64,000 bases of DNA from Streptomyces alanosinicus (GCF_014650595.1 NZ_BMVG01000001.1:1054001-1118000), one strand, 5' to 3'. Positions 42,580 through 51,730 are shown, counted from the stretch's first letter. A program made the numbers and translations. The notes: a model not told the origin generated them from the letters alone.

Positions 42580-44345
42580 GCCTCGCCGACGCCGTGGCCC
42601 ATCTGTCCCCCGAGCGCTGGGCGAGCGCCAACCGGCTCCTCCTACGCAAGGCGCTCGCCGAGTTCGCCCATGAGCGCCTCATCACCCCCGAGCGGGAGGG
42701 CGAGCGGTATGTCGTCCGCAGCGACGACGGCCTCACCGCGTACCGGTTCTCCGCCGTCCGGCGCGCCCTCGACCACTGGCAGATCGACGCCGACTCGCTC
42801 ACCCGGCACCGCGAGGGCGGCGAACTGCCCCTGGCGGCACTGGACTTCTTCATCGAGCTGAAGACGTCCCTGGGCCTGAGCGACGAGATCCTGCCGGTCT
42901 ATCTGGAGGAGATCTCCTCCACCCTGTCCGGCACCTGCTACAAGCTCACCAAGCCCCGCGTCACCTCGGCGGAGCTTGCGGGCAGCGGTTTCCAGGCGAT
43001 CGAGACCGGGATGACCGAGGGGCACCCCTGCTTCGTCGGGAACAACGGGCGACTCGGGTTCGGCGTCCACGAGTATCTGTCGTACGCCCCGGAGACCGCG
43101 AGCCCCGTACGGCTGGTGTGGCTGGCCGCGCACCGCTCGCGGGCCGCGTTCACGGCGGGCGTCGGGATCGAGTACGAGGACTTCCTGCGGGGAGAGCTGG
43201 GCGAGCGGGCGCTGAGCCGCTTCCGTGCCACGCTCACCGGGCAGGGGCTCGACCCCGCCGACTACCTGTTCCTGCCGGTCCACCCCTGGCAGTGGTGGAA
43301 CAAGCTGTCCGTCACCTTCGCCGCCGAGGTCGCCCGTCGGCATCTGGTCTGCCTCGGCGAGGGCGACGACGAGTATCTGGCCCAGCAGTCGATCCGGACC
43401 TTCTTCAATTCCAGCGCCCCGCACAAGCACTATGTGAAGACGGCTTTGTCCGTGCTCAACATGGGCTTCATGCGCGGACTCTCGGCCGCCTACATGGAGG
43501 CCACCCCGGCGATCAACGACTGGCTGGCCCAGCTGATCGAGAACGACCCCGTGCTGAAGTCGACGGGCCTGACGATCATCCGGGAACGGGCGGCCGTCGG
43601 CTACCGGCACCTGGAGTACGAGCAGGCCACCGACCGCTACTCGCCGTACCGCAAGATGCTGGCCGCGCTGTGGCGGGAGAGCCCGGTGCCCTCGCTGCGT
43701 ACGGGCGAGTCCCTCGCGACCATGGCGTCCCTGCTGCACGTCGACCACGCCGGCGCCTCCTTCGCGGGCGCGCTGATCGAGCGCTCCGGGCTCACTCCCA
43801 CCGAGTGGCTGCGCCGCTATCTGCGGGCGTACTACACACCGCTCCTGCACAGCTTCTACGCCTATGACCTGGCATTCATGCCGCACGGCGAGAACGTGAT
43901 CCTGGCCCTGGAGGACGGGGTCGTACAGCGCGCGGTCTACAAGGACATCGCCGAGGAGATCGTGGTGATGGACCCCGACGCGGTGCTGCCGCCGGAGGTA
44001 CGGCGGATCGCGGTCGAGGTCCCCGAGGACAAGAAGCTGCTGTCGATCTTCACGGATGTCTTCGACTGCTTCTTCCGCTTCCTCGCCGCCCTCCTCGCCG
44101 GCGAGGAGATCCTGGACGAGGACGGCTTCTGGCGCACGGTCGCGGAGGTCACCCGCGAGTACCAGGAGGCGAACCCCGAACTCGGTGACAAGTTCCGGCA
44201 GTACGACATGTTCGCCCCCGAGTTCGCGCTGTCCTGCCTCAACCGGCTCCAGCTGCGCGACAACCGGCAGATGGTCGACCTGGCGGATCCCTCGGGCGCC
44301 CTCCAGCTGGTCGGAACCCTGAAGAATCCCATCGCGGGGTTCTGA
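42576..44345 (+). CDS. desD: NIS synthetase DesD
   Basis: 589 residues from ATG 42576, overlapping the desC stop (ATGA). It has the IucA/IucC-type siderophore synthetase features: GHPCFVGNNGRLGFGVHEYL near the ATP site, PVHPWQWWNKL, SIRTFFNSSAPHKHYVKTA, and the C-terminal FhuF-like part (DLAFMPHGENVILALEDG). It condenses and cyclises hydroxamate units into desferrioxamines E and B in ATP-dependent steps. Last gene of the operon, followed by a strong hairpin. Confidence 0.96.
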   Translation: MSLADAVAHLSPERWASANRLLLRKALAEFAHERLITPEREGERYVVRSDDGLTAYRFSAVRRALDHWQIDADSLTRHREGGELPLAALDFFIELKTSLGLSDEILPVYLEEISSTLSGTCYKLTKPRVTSAELAGSGFQAIETGMTEGHPCFVGNNGRLGFGVHEYLSYAPETASPVRLVWLAAHRSRAAFTAGVGIEYEDFLRGELGERALSRFRATLTGQGLDPADYLFLPVHPWQWWNKLSVTFAAEVARRHLVCLGEGDDEYLAQQSIRTFFNSSAPHKHYVKTALSVLNMGFMRGLSAAYMEATPAINDWLAQLIENDPVLKSTGLTIIRERAAVGYRHLEYEQATDRYSPYRKMLAALWRESPVPSLRTGESLATMASLLHVDHAGASFAGALIERSGLTPTEWLRRYLRAYYTPLLHSFYAYDLAFMPHGENVILALEDGVVQRAVYKDIAEEIVVMDPDAVLPPEVRRIAVEVPEDKKLLSIFTDVFDCFFRFLAALLAGEEILDEDGFWRTVAEVTREYQEANPELGDKFRQYDMFAPEFALSCLNRLQLRDNRQMVDLADPSGALQLVGTLKNPIAGF

Positions 44346-44351
44346 TCCGGG

Positions 44352-44394
44352 CCGGTGGGCTCCCCCGAGTACGGTCCTTGGGGGAGCCCGCCGG
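44352..44394. terminator. Strong bidirectional terminator hairpin
   Basis: CCGG-T-GGGCTCCCCC (44352-44366) pairs with GGGGGAGCCC-G-CCGG (44380-44394), giving a 15-bp stem with a 13-nt loop. It separates convergent desD and the GH20 gene (stop at 44404). Confidence 0.9.
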
Positions 44395-44403
44395 TCTGTC
44401 ACC

Positions 44404-46005
44404 CTACGGCGCGGGCCACGGCACCTGCGGCGAGCGGTAGTAGCTGATCCCGAGGGCGTCCCAGCGCGGGGCCTGTGCGGCGAGGCGCACCTTGTACGCG
44501 TCCCAGTCGTGCGTGGCCGCCGGGGACCAGCCCAGCTCGGCCGCGCCCGGAAGCCGCGGGAACGCCATGTAGTCGATGTCGGCGTCCGTCTTCAGGGTCT
44601 CGGACCACAGGGGCGCCTCCACGCCCCGGACCGCCGAACCCGGCGCGCCCGCGAGGTAGTCGCCGGGGTTCCAGTCGTACGACCGCCGCACCTCCACCAG
44701 GCCCGCCCAGTCCAGGCCCAGCTTGGTGTCCTTGGTGTACTTCATGTCGAGGTAGACCCGGTCGGCCGGGGACAGGATCAGACCGGTGCCGTTCTGGGCG
44801 GCCTTGGCGACCTGGGCCTTGTCGGCGGCGCTGGTGCTGTCCAGCCCCCAGTACTGGGCGATGGCGCCCTTGGCCGGGTGGGCGCCGGTGAGCTGGTGCC
44901 AGCCGATGACCGTCTTGCCGTACTTGGCGACGATCGGCTGTACCCGGTCCATGAACGTCACATAGTCGGCGTGGCTGGTGGAGTGCGCCTCGTCGCCGCC
45001 GATGTGCAGATAGCGGCCGGGGGTGAGCGCGGCCAGCTCCTTCACCACGTCGTCCGCGAAGTCGTAGGTGACGTCCTTGGGCACGCACAGTGAGCTGAAG
45101 CCGACCTCCGTGCCGGTGTACAGCGGGGGTGCCTGGCCGTTGCAGTTGAGCTGGGCGTAGGAGGCGAGGGCCGCGTTGGAGTGGCCGGGCATGTCGATCT
45201 CGGGCACGACCTCCAGATAGCGGGAGGCGGCGTAGGAGACGATCTCCCGGTAATCGGCCTTGGTGTAGTAGCCGCCCTTGCCGCCGCCGACCTCGGTGGA
45301 ACCGCCGTAGGCGGCCAGGCGCGGCCAGGAGTCCATGGCGATGCGCCAGCCCTGGTCGTCGCTGAGATGCAGATGCAGTTCGTTGATCTTGTACATGGCC
45401 AGCCGGTCGATGTACCGCTCGACCTGCGCGACGCCGAAGAAGTGCCGGGAGACGTCCAGCATGGCGCCCCGGTAGGAGTAGCGGGGCCGGTCCTCGACGG
45501 TGCCGCCGGCGATCTGCCAGGGGCCGGACTGCACGGTCCCCTTCTCCACGGCCGCCGGGAGGAGCTGACGCAGCGTCTGGACCCCGTGGAAGAGTCCGGC
45601 GGGGGCGCTCGCGGTGATGGTGACACCGGCCGCGTCGCTGTGCAGCCGGTAGCCCTCGGCGCCGAAGTCGCCCTGGGCGAGATGGAGTCGGATGCCGCCG
45701 GCGCCGCTCTCGGTCAGCGGCAGCGCGAAGCCGGTGGAGGGCCGCAGGATGCCGGCGAGATAGCCGCCGATGCGGCGGACCTCGGCGGAGCCGTCGACGC
45801 GGACGCCGGTCGCGCGGGTGATGCGGTACGGGACGCCGCCGGGCTGGACGGAGGCGGGCGCCGGGACCACCCGGTCCAGCGGGGTGGGGGCGGCCGCCTG
45901 TGCCGTGGGCGCGGCGCCGAGCGTGAAGGCCCCGGCCGCCGCGACGAGCAGCAGCGAACCGAGGATGCGGGGTGTCCGGGGAGTCGTGCTGTGGTCGCGT
46001 CTCAC
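44404..46005 (-). CDS. Secreted GH20 beta-N-acetylhexosaminidase
   Basis: 533 residues from GTG 46005 with GGGAG 5 nt upstream. Signal peptide RILGSLLLVAAAGAFTLGA. GH20b domain, then the catalytic barrel with the markers YRGAMLDVSRHFFGV, INELHLHLSDDQGWRI, EIDMPGHSNAALA, and the catalytic pair Asp338-Glu339 in YLHIGGDEAHS. It frees GlcNAc from chitooligosaccharides outside the cell. A DasR-type site at 46022-46037 lies just upstream, linking it to the GlcNAc regulon. Confidence 0.94.
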   Translation of the reverse strand: MRRDHSTTPRTPRILGSLLLVAAAGAFTLGAAPTAQAAAPTPLDRVVPAPASVQPGGVPYRITRATGVRVDGSAEVRRIGGYLAGILRPSTGFALPLTESGAGGIRLHLAQGDFGAEGYRLHSDAAGVTITASAPAGLFHGVQTLRQLLPAAVEKGTVQSGPWQIAGGTVEDRPRYSYRGAMLDVSRHFFGVAQVERYIDRLAMYKINELHLHLSDDQGWRIAMDSWPRLAAYGGSTEVGGGKGGYYTKADYREIVSYAASRYLEVVPEIDMPGHSNAALASYAQLNCNGQAPPLYTGTEVGFSSLCVPKDVTYDFADDVVKELAALTPGRYLHIGGDEAHSTSHADYVTFMDRVQPIVAKYGKTVIGWHQLTGAHPAKGAIAQYWGLDSTSAADKAQVAKAAQNGTGLILSPADRVYLDMKYTKDTKLGLDWAGLVEVRRSYDWNPGDYLAGAPGSAVRGVEAPLWSETLKTDADIDYMAFPRLPGAAELGWSPAATHDWDAYKVRLAAQAPRWDALGISYYRSPQVPWPAP

Positions 46006-46021
46006 ATGCGCTCCCTTCAGA

Positions 46022-46037
46022 TGTGGTCGAGACCACC
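46022..46037. promoter_or_regulatory. DasR-responsive element (dre-like)
   Basis: TGTGGTCGAGACCACC is a nearly perfect palindrome (GTGGTC/GACCAC) that matches the DasR dre consensus TGGTCTAGACCA at all but one inner position. It lies in the 62-bp gap between the GH20 start and the divergent DUF4429 gene. Confidence 0.8.
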
Positions 46038-46067
46038 ATCCCGCAGATCCGGTGAAACAATCCCTCC

Positions 46068-46940
46068 ATGGCGGAAATCATCCAGAAGGACGGCACCTGG
46101 GCGTTCGACGGCGACGCCCTGCGGCTCACCCCGGGGCGGGACAAGAACATCGGTCTGCTCCGCCGCGAGCTGGGCGAACTCATCGTTCCGCTGGGCGCGT
46201 TGGCCGGGGTCTCCGTCGAACAGGGGCGCAAGTCGGGGCGGCTCAGGCTGCGGCTGCGCGACGGCGCCGATCCACTGCTGCAGGCCACCGGCGGCCGGCT
46301 CGGCGAGGCGAACGACCCCTACCAGCTGACGGTGGAGTCCGACCGGTACGGCGTCGCCGAGTACTTCGCGGACGAGGTCCGGGGCGCACTGCTGCTGGAC
46401 GGGGTCTCCCCCGGTCCCGTCGCCGGGTATCTGCTGCCGGGGCCCTCGCTGCCGGTGTCCGCCTCCGCCGGGGACGGCACGGCGAGCTTCGACGGGGAGC
46501 GGGTACGGCTGGAGTGGAACTGGAAGACGGAGGACGCCAAGGCCGCCGGCGGTCCCCGGACGATCCCGGTCACGGAGATCACCGCGGTGGAGTGGCAGCC
46601 GGCGGCCGGGCTGGAGAACGGCCATCTGCGGTTCCTGGTGCGCGGCGCCCCGGTCACGGCACCGCCCAAGTACGACCCGAACGCGGTCGAGCTGTGGGGC
46701 TTCAAGAAGGACCCGCTGATGGCCCTGGTGGGCGCCGCCGTACAGGCGCGGCTGCCGCATCCGGCGGCGGAGGAGGGGGACGTACGGCAGGATCCGCCGG
46801 TGCTCGACAAGGCGGCCGACGGGGACGACCACGACACCCTGCTGCGCCGCCTGCGCGAACTGGGCGACCTGCACCGCGACGGCATCCTGACGGACGACGA
46901 GTTCGCCGTGGCCAAGCAGGCGGTCCTCAAGCGGATGTGA
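46068..46940 (+). CDS. DUF4429 protein with C-terminal SHOCT motif
   Basis: 290 residues from ATG 46068. Two beta-rich halves: IIQKDGTWAFDGDALRLTPG, then RKSGRLRLRLRDGADPL; and a second repeat SFDGERVRLEWNWKT, VEWQPAAGLENGHLRFL. Both halves have the DUF4429 form. The C-terminal helical SHOCT motif is LLRRLRELGDLHRDGILTDDEFAVAKQAVL. Such domains probably bind membranes or lipids but no function is established. Divergent from the GH20 gene with the DasR site between them, so it may share that control. Confidence 0.85.
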   Translation: MAEIIQKDGTWAFDGDALRLTPGRDKNIGLLRRELGELIVPLGALAGVSVEQGRKSGRLRLRLRDGADPLLQATGGRLGEANDPYQLTVESDRYGVAEYFADEVRGALLLDGVSPGPVAGYLLPGPSLPVSASAGDGTASFDGERVRLEWNWKTEDAKAAGGPRTIPVTEITAVEWQPAAGLENGHLRFLVRGAPVTAPPKYDPNAVELWGFKKDPLMALVGAAVQARLPHPAAEEGDVRQDPPVLDKAADGDDHDTLLRRLRELGDLHRDGILTDDEFAVAKQAVLKRM

Positions 46941-46983
46941 GGACCGCCTGTAGTGCATCAACGGCGCGGAAGGAGTAGTTGAG

Positions 46984-48240
46984 TTGACGTCCTCACCCGC
47001 GTGTGCGTGGGTGATTCCCGCCTGCCCCGCCGTTTACGGCGAGGCTTCGGGTGGGTTCCTGCTTCAGCGAGTGCTGCCCCGGCTTGCGAGGTCTGACGTG
47101 CTCTCCACAGGCGTTTCGACGCTCCGCCCCATGCCGCATCTCAGCGGCATGTTTCCGTCCAGCGGCGCGTATGTTGGCCTCGGCGTTTTCGTCCCGGTCG
47201 TGCCAGGTTCCGCACTCCGCGCAGGTCCACACGCGGATGTGCAGTTCCTCGCGGCCCTTGGGGCCGGTGAGGCACCCGCATCGTGAGCACAGCCGGGTGG
47301 AGGGGAACCACCGGTCGACCTTGACGAAGATCCGCCCGTGCCGGGCGCACTTGGCTTCAAGAATGCGGACGAATCTGCCCAGGGACTGGTCATGGACGCT
47401 CTTGCCGAGCCTGCCGTTCCGACTCGCCATGCCCTTCACGTTCAGGTCCTCCGCATAGACCGCTTGGCTCTCGCGGACGATGCGGGTGGTCTCCTGCTCG
47501 ATGAAGTCGCGTCGCTGGTCGGCAACGCGGGCATGGATCCTTGCGACGGCCCGCTGGGCCTCGCGCCGGTTGTTCGATCCTTTCTGCTTGCGAGACACAG
47601 CCCGCTGGGCCCGCCTGAGCTTCCTCTCCCGGCGGCGGAAGAACTTCGGAGAAGCGATCTTCCGGCCGCGCAGCACGGCGTAGGAGGACAGGCCCAGGTC
47701 GATCCCGGTGTCCGTCTCCTCCACATCCAGCTCGGGCAGCGGCTTGTCCTCCACCTCCACGACGAACGACGCGAAGTACCGGCCGGACAGATCCTTGATG
47801 ATCGTCACCGACGACGGCTGCGAGGGTAGCTCGCGGGACCAGCGCACCTCGATGTCGCCGACCTTCGGAAGCCGCAGCTTCCCACCCTCGGTGATCGACC
47901 AGCGGGCGTTCGCGGTGAATCGGATCGCCTGCCGGGCGGTCTTCCTCTTCAGCTTCGGCGGGCCCATCGACGGACCCTTGCGGGTGCCGTTCTTCGAGGC
48001 GAAGAAGTTGCTGTACGCCGTCTCCAGGTCCCGCAGGGACTGCTGGAGCACCACCGCAGAAACCGCACCGAGCCAGGCCCGCTCCGAAGTCTTCTTCGCC
48101 TCGGTGATGACCTGCCTCGACAGCTCGGCAGCCGTCGGGCGCTGCAGCCCCTTCGCATGGGCGTCACGCCACCGCCTCCGATCATGGTGCGCCACGAGAG
48201 TCTGACGCGCGGGCGCTTTCAATGAGACGCAAGACACAGG
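46984..48240 (-). mobile_element. IS200/IS605-type element carrying only TnpB (left end unclear)
   Basis: The element lies between the DUF4429 and small conserved genes and holds a TnpB gene but no TnpA. The right end is clear: after the TnpB stop, the minus strand has a hairpin CACCC..CG/CG..GGGTG (about 47010-46992) and then GGACGTCAAC, with TTGAC at 46984-46988 on the plus strand marking the probable boundary. The left end was not identified; the coordinate given is the edge of visible TnpB homology plus a little. In this family the flank next to the right end becomes the guide of the TnpB RNA. Confidence 0.6.
46993..48195 (-). pseudogene. tnpB: TnpB (RNA-guided nuclease) apparently lacking its N-terminus
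   Basis: From GTG 48195 about 400 residues are open. The RuvC Asp in TGIDLGLSSYAVL, Glu in AVYAEDLNVKGMA and Asp in DRDENAEANI are all present, as are the zinc knuckles CSRCG and CAECG. SSVVLQQ-type and FASFVVEVE segments confirm the TnpB core. Homology begins near RWRDAHAKGLQRPTAAELS. The normal first 30-40 residues (WED strand with YRFYPTPEQ and VYN motifs) are absent in all three frames upstream. It may be inactive or start at an unusual place, hence pseudogene with reserve. The long C-terminal tail overlaps the right-end RNA region. Confidence 0.65.
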
Positions 48241-48344
48241 ATGGACAGCCGACGAACAGAGATCCACGAGACCCCCCGCCGGGCGGTTGCCCGAAATCGG
48301 GCAGGATTCTTGCGAAACCGGCGCCGGTACCCCAGGATCTACGG

Positions 48345-48602
48345 GTGCACGACGAACTCGTTGATCATCTGTCGCGGTCCACGCCCCTGAGCCGGGGCGA
48401 GGCACTGCGGGTGATCCAGGACGTGCTCGCCTACTTCGACGAGTCGACGGAGGACTACGTCCGTCGCCGCCATCGCGAGCTGCAGACCCAGGGCCTGGTG
48501 AACACGGAGATCTTCGAGCGGATCGGGGCGGACCTGAAATACCGCGCGGTGGCACCGCCCGAGCTGACGCTCAGGCAGCTGCGCCGCATGGTCTACGGCT
48601 GA
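48345..48602 (+). CDS. Small conserved hypothetical protein
   Basis: 85 residues from GTG 48345 with AGGA about 8 nt upstream. Helical, charged: HLSRSTPLSRGEALRVIQDV, then YFDESTEDYVRRRHRELQTQ and RQLRRMVYG at the end. It precedes glmS by 26 bp, so the two may form an operon. Upstream lies a GCCCGA-AA-TCGGGC palindrome (about 48289-48302). Similar small proteins stand upstream of glmS in other Streptomyces (from memory). Function unknown. Confidence 0.75.
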   Translation: MHDELVDHLSRSTPLSRGEALRVIQDVLAYFDESTEDYVRRRHRELQTQGLVNTEIFERIGADLKYRAVAPPELTLRQLRRMVYG

Positions 48603-48628
48603 GACGCCAGGCTGAGAGATACCTATAT

Positions 48629-50446
48629 ATGTGCGGAATTGTCGGATACATCGGGAAGCGTGACGTAGCCCCTCTCCTCCTGGAGGGCCTGCAGCGGCTG
48701 GAGTACCGCGGCTACGACTCGGCGGGCATCGTCGTCACCTCCCCGAAGGCGCCCGGACTGAAGATGGTCAAGGCCAAGGGCCGGGTGCGCGATCTGGAGG
48801 CCAAGGTCCCGGCGCGCTTCAAGGGCACGACCGGCATCGCCCACACCCGCTGGGCCACCCACGGCGCCCCCTCCGACACCAACGCCCACCCGCACATGTC
48901 GGCCGACAGCAAGGTCGCCGTCGTCCACAACGGCATCATCGACAACGCCGCCGACCTGCGCCGCAAGCTGGAGGCGGACGGCGTCGAGTTCCTCTCCGAG
49001 ACCGACACCGAGGTCCTCACCCACCTCATCGCCCGCTCCACGGCCGAGAAGCTGGAGGACAAGGTCCGCGAGATCCTCCGGCTGATCGAGGGCACCTACG
49101 GCATCGCGGTCATGCACGCCGACTTCGCCGACCGCATCGTGGTGGCCCGCAACGGCTCCCCGGTGGTCCTCGGCATCGGCGAGAAGGAGATGTTCGTCGC
49201 CTCGGACATCGCCGCCCTGGTCGCCCACACCCGGCAGATAGTGACCCTCGACGACGGCGAGATGGCCACCCTCAAGGCCGACGACTTCCGCACCTACACC
49301 ACGGAGGGCACCCGCACCGCGGCCGAGCCGACCACCGTGGAGTGGGAGGCCGCCTCCTACGACATGGGCGGCCACGACACCTATATGCACAAGGAGATCT
49401 TCGAGCAGGCCGACGCCGTGGACCGCGTGCTGCGCGGCCGCATCGACGACCGCTTCTCCACCGTGCACCTCGGCGGCCTCAACCTGGACGCCCGCGAGGC
49501 CCGCCAGATCCGCCGCGTGAAGATCCTCGGCTGCGGCACCTCGTACCACGCGGGCATGATCGGCGCCCAGATGATCGAGGAGCTGGCCCGCATCCCCGCC
49601 GACGCCGAGCCGGCCTCCGAGTTCCGCTATCGCAACGCGGTCGTCGACCCCGACACCCTCTATGTGGCCGTCTCCCAGTCCGGTGAGACGTACGACGTCC
49701 TCGCCGCCGTGCAGGAGCTCAAGCGCAAGGGCGCGCGGGTCTTCGGCGTCGTCAACGTGGTGGGCTCGGCGATCGCCCGCGAGGCCGACGCCGGGATCTA
49801 CGTCCACGCGGGCCCCGAGGTCTGTGTGGTCTCGACCAAGTGCTTCACGAACACGACGGTGGCGTTCGCGCTTCTGGCCCTCCACCTGGGCCGCACCCGT
49901 GACCTCTCGGTCCGCGACGGCAAGCGGATCATCGAGGGCCTGCGCAGGCTGCCGGACCAGATCACCGAGATCCTCAAGCAGGAGGAGCAGATCAAGGAGC
50001 TGGCCGAGCTGTACGCCGAGGCCCGCTCGATGCTCTTCATCGGCCGCGTCCGGGGCTACCCGGTGGCCCGCGAGGCCTCCCTGAAGCTCAAGGAGGTCTC
50101 CTACATCCACGCCGAGGCCTACCCCGCCTCCGAGCTGAAGCACGGCCCGCTGGCCCTGATCGAGCCGGCCCTGCCCACGGTGGCGATCGTCCCCGACGAC
50201 GACCTGCTGGAGAAGAACCGCGCCGCCCTGGAGGAGATCAAGGCCCGCAGCGGCAAGATCCTCGCGGTCGCCCACCGGCACCAGGACAAGGCCGACCAGA
50301 CGATCATCGTCCCGAAGAACGAGGACGAACTGGACCCGATCCTGATGGGCATCCCGCTGCAGCTGCTGGCGTACCACACGGCGACAGCCCTCGGGCGGGA
50401 CATCGACAAGCCGAGGAACCTCGCCAAGTCGGTGACGGTGGAATAG
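48629..50446 (+). CDS. glmS: Glutamine:fructose-6-phosphate aminotransferase (GlmS)
   Basis: 605 residues from ATG 48629; the N-terminal Cys2 of MCGIVGYIG is the glutaminase nucleophile. N-terminal Ntn domain (LEYRGYDSAGI, GIAHTRWATHG, HNGIIDNAADL) and two SIS domains (LGCGTSYHAGMIGAQ, VSQSGETYDVLAAVQ, RGYPVAREASLKLKE). It makes GlcN-6-P from fructose-6-P and glutamine for cell-wall synthesis. Remembered as the second glmS of S. coelicolor (SCO2789). Its place beside amino-sugar genes is consistent. The leader is unusually AT-rich (TACCTATATATG) with only a weak ribosome site. Confidence 0.95.
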   Translation: MCGIVGYIGKRDVAPLLLEGLQRLEYRGYDSAGIVVTSPKAPGLKMVKAKGRVRDLEAKVPARFKGTTGIAHTRWATHGAPSDTNAHPHMSADSKVAVVHNGIIDNAADLRRKLEADGVEFLSETDTEVLTHLIARSTAEKLEDKVREILRLIEGTYGIAVMHADFADRIVVARNGSPVVLGIGEKEMFVASDIAALVAHTRQIVTLDDGEMATLKADDFRTYTTEGTRTAAEPTTVEWEAASYDMGGHDTYMHKEIFEQADAVDRVLRGRIDDRFSTVHLGGLNLDAREARQIRRVKILGCGTSYHAGMIGAQMIEELARIPADAEPASEFRYRNAVVDPDTLYVAVSQSGETYDVLAAVQELKRKGARVFGVVNVVGSAIAREADAGIYVHAGPEVCVVSTKCFTNTTVAFALLALHLGRTRDLSVRDGKRIIEGLRRLPDQITEILKQEEQIKELAELYAEARSMLFIGRVRGYPVAREASLKLKEVSYIHAEAYPASELKHGPLALIEPALPTVAIVPDDDLLEKNRAALEEIKARSGKILAVAHRHQDKADQTIIVPKNEDELDPILMGIPLQLLAYHTATALGRDIDKPRNLAKSVTVE

Positions 50447-50469
50447 CCCGCCCGAAAGGGCGACAACAG

Positions 50470-50511
50470 AGCGGCCCCCCGCGTGTGCCACCGTGCACGC
50501 GGGGGGCCGCT
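50470..50511. terminator. Terminator of glmS (bidirectional hairpin)
   Basis: A 16-bp perfect stem, AGCGGCCCCCCGCGTG (50470-50485) and its complement (50496-50511), with a 10-nt loop. It lies between convergent glmS and the YaaH-type gene. Confidence 0.88.
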
Positions 50512-50526
50512 CCGTGCCGCTGGGAA

Positions 50527-51087
50527 TCAGCCGGTGGCCGTCACCCCCCGGCCGGCGGCACGCCCGGGCAGGGTGGTGGGCCAGTGAGCCAGCACCGCGG
50601 TCGCCGCGTACCAGGCCACGGCACCGGAAACCGTGGCGACCCAGCCCCCCACCTTGGCCAGGGAGGAACTGTCGGCGAAGGCCGCGACGGCCAGCACCAG
50701 CATCGCCAGGAACAGCAGCGCGTGCATGAGCTGACCGAGGCTGTCCCCGCCCGCGAGGGTCAGGGTGAGCGCCACGAGGGCGAACAGGAGAAGGAAGAGT
50801 CCGGCCGCGTTCGCCGACGAGTGATCCGCGACGGCCCAGGTGAACCACAGGGCGCCGAGAGACACAAAACCCGTACCGGAGGCCTTGTCGCCGCCCCGGA
50901 AGGCCACCAGGCCGAGGAGGAACAGGGCAACTCCGCCCACATAGTGAGCCAGTGACACGGCGTCGGACGCTGCCACGCCGTGCATCACACCAGTCGTACC
51001 GAGGCCGAACGCCAACAGGGTGATCCCCAGGGCGAGTCGGCCCACCACCGTCGTACTTCCGCTTCCCGCAGAGACTTCGCTGTCCAC
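50527..51087 (-). CDS. GPR1/FUN34/YaaH-type membrane protein
   Basis: 186 residues from GTG 51087 with GGGAG 7 nt upstream. Six hydrophobic segments, with the succinate/acetate transporter pattern: VSLAHYVGGVALFLLGLVAF, GDKASGTGFVSLGALWFTWA, LAKVGGWVATVSGAVAWYA. The NPAPLGL motif of true acetate channels is not recognisable at the N-terminus (ALGITLLAFGLGTTG instead), so it may be a divergent member. Role in acetate or small-acid movement is inferred. Confidence 0.75.
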   Translation of the reverse strand: MDSEVSAGSGSTTVVGRLALGITLLAFGLGTTGVMHGVAASDAVSLAHYVGGVALFLLGLVAFRGGDKASGTGFVSLGALWFTWAVADHSSANAAGLFLLLFALVALTLTLAGGDSLGQLMHALLFLAMLVLAVAAFADSSSLAKVGGWVATVSGAVAWYAATAVLAHWPTTLPGRAAGRGVTATG

Positions 51088-51202
51088 GGCGGGCTCCCTT
51101 CGTGCTGTGCTGTTGCGGGGTGACCGATATATGCCCTTCACAAGGGCACAAACCACCTCTACGCGCGAGTAGTTTCGCGCTGCACAAAGGGAGTTGGGGC
51201 GC

Positions 51203-51730
51203 TCAGGGGATGACGATCACGGGGCGCTGCGCCCGCTTGGCGAGCCGCCCGGCGACGGAGCCGAAGATCCGGCCGACGATGCCGTGCGTGGAGCCGACGA
51301 CGATCGCGTCCGCCTCGTACTCACGCCCCACCTCTTCGAGTTCGTGGCAGATGTCCCCGCCGCGCTCGACGAGGATCCACGGGACCTCGGCCAGATAGTC
51401 CGCGCACGCCAGCTCCAGCCCGAGGACCTCGGTGCGATGGTCCGGCACGTCGACGAAGACGGGCGGCTCGCAGCCGGCCCACACGGTGGTCGGCAGCCGG
51501 TTGGCGACATGGACGATGATCAGGCCCGAGTGGGAGCGGTGGGCCATGCCGATGGCGTAGGCGAGGGCGCGCTCACTGGAGGTGGAGCCGTCGAAGCCGA
51601 CGACGACTCCGTGCCGGAAGGCTGGGTCGCAGGAGGGGCGTGACTCTTCCGCCGCCAGGGGCTCGGACGCCGTGGGATCGGCGACGGGCCGCTTGCGGTC
51701 CGCGGGTTCGGAGAATTCGTGACCGGCCAT
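51203..51730 (-). CDS. Universal stress protein (UspA family)
   Basis: 175 residues from ATG 51730. An extra 40-residue Ser/Pro-rich N-terminus precedes the Usp fold: VVVGFDGSTSSERALAYAIG at the start and GSTHGIVGRIFGSVAGRLAK at the end, the latter close to the ATP-binding G2XG9XG(S/T) motif. Likely binds ATP and acts under stress. Divergent from the small membrane-protein gene across a 328-bp gap. Confidence 0.88.
   Translation of the reverse strand: MAGHEFSEPADRKRPVADPTASEPLAAEESRPSCDPAFRHGVVVGFDGSTSSERALAYAIGMAHRSHSGLIIVHVANRLPTTVWAGCEPPVFVDVPDHRTEVLGLELACADYLAEVPWILVERGGDICHELEEVGREYEADAIVVGSTHGIVGRIFGSVAGRLAKRAQRPVIVIP

Noticed and set aside
46984..48240. Complete IS605 element with TnpA
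   Set aside because: No Y1 transposase gene or clear left end is present.
48603..48628. glmS ribozyme upstream of glmS
   Set aside because: Only 26 bp separate the two genes, too short for the ribozyme, and no matching core was seen.
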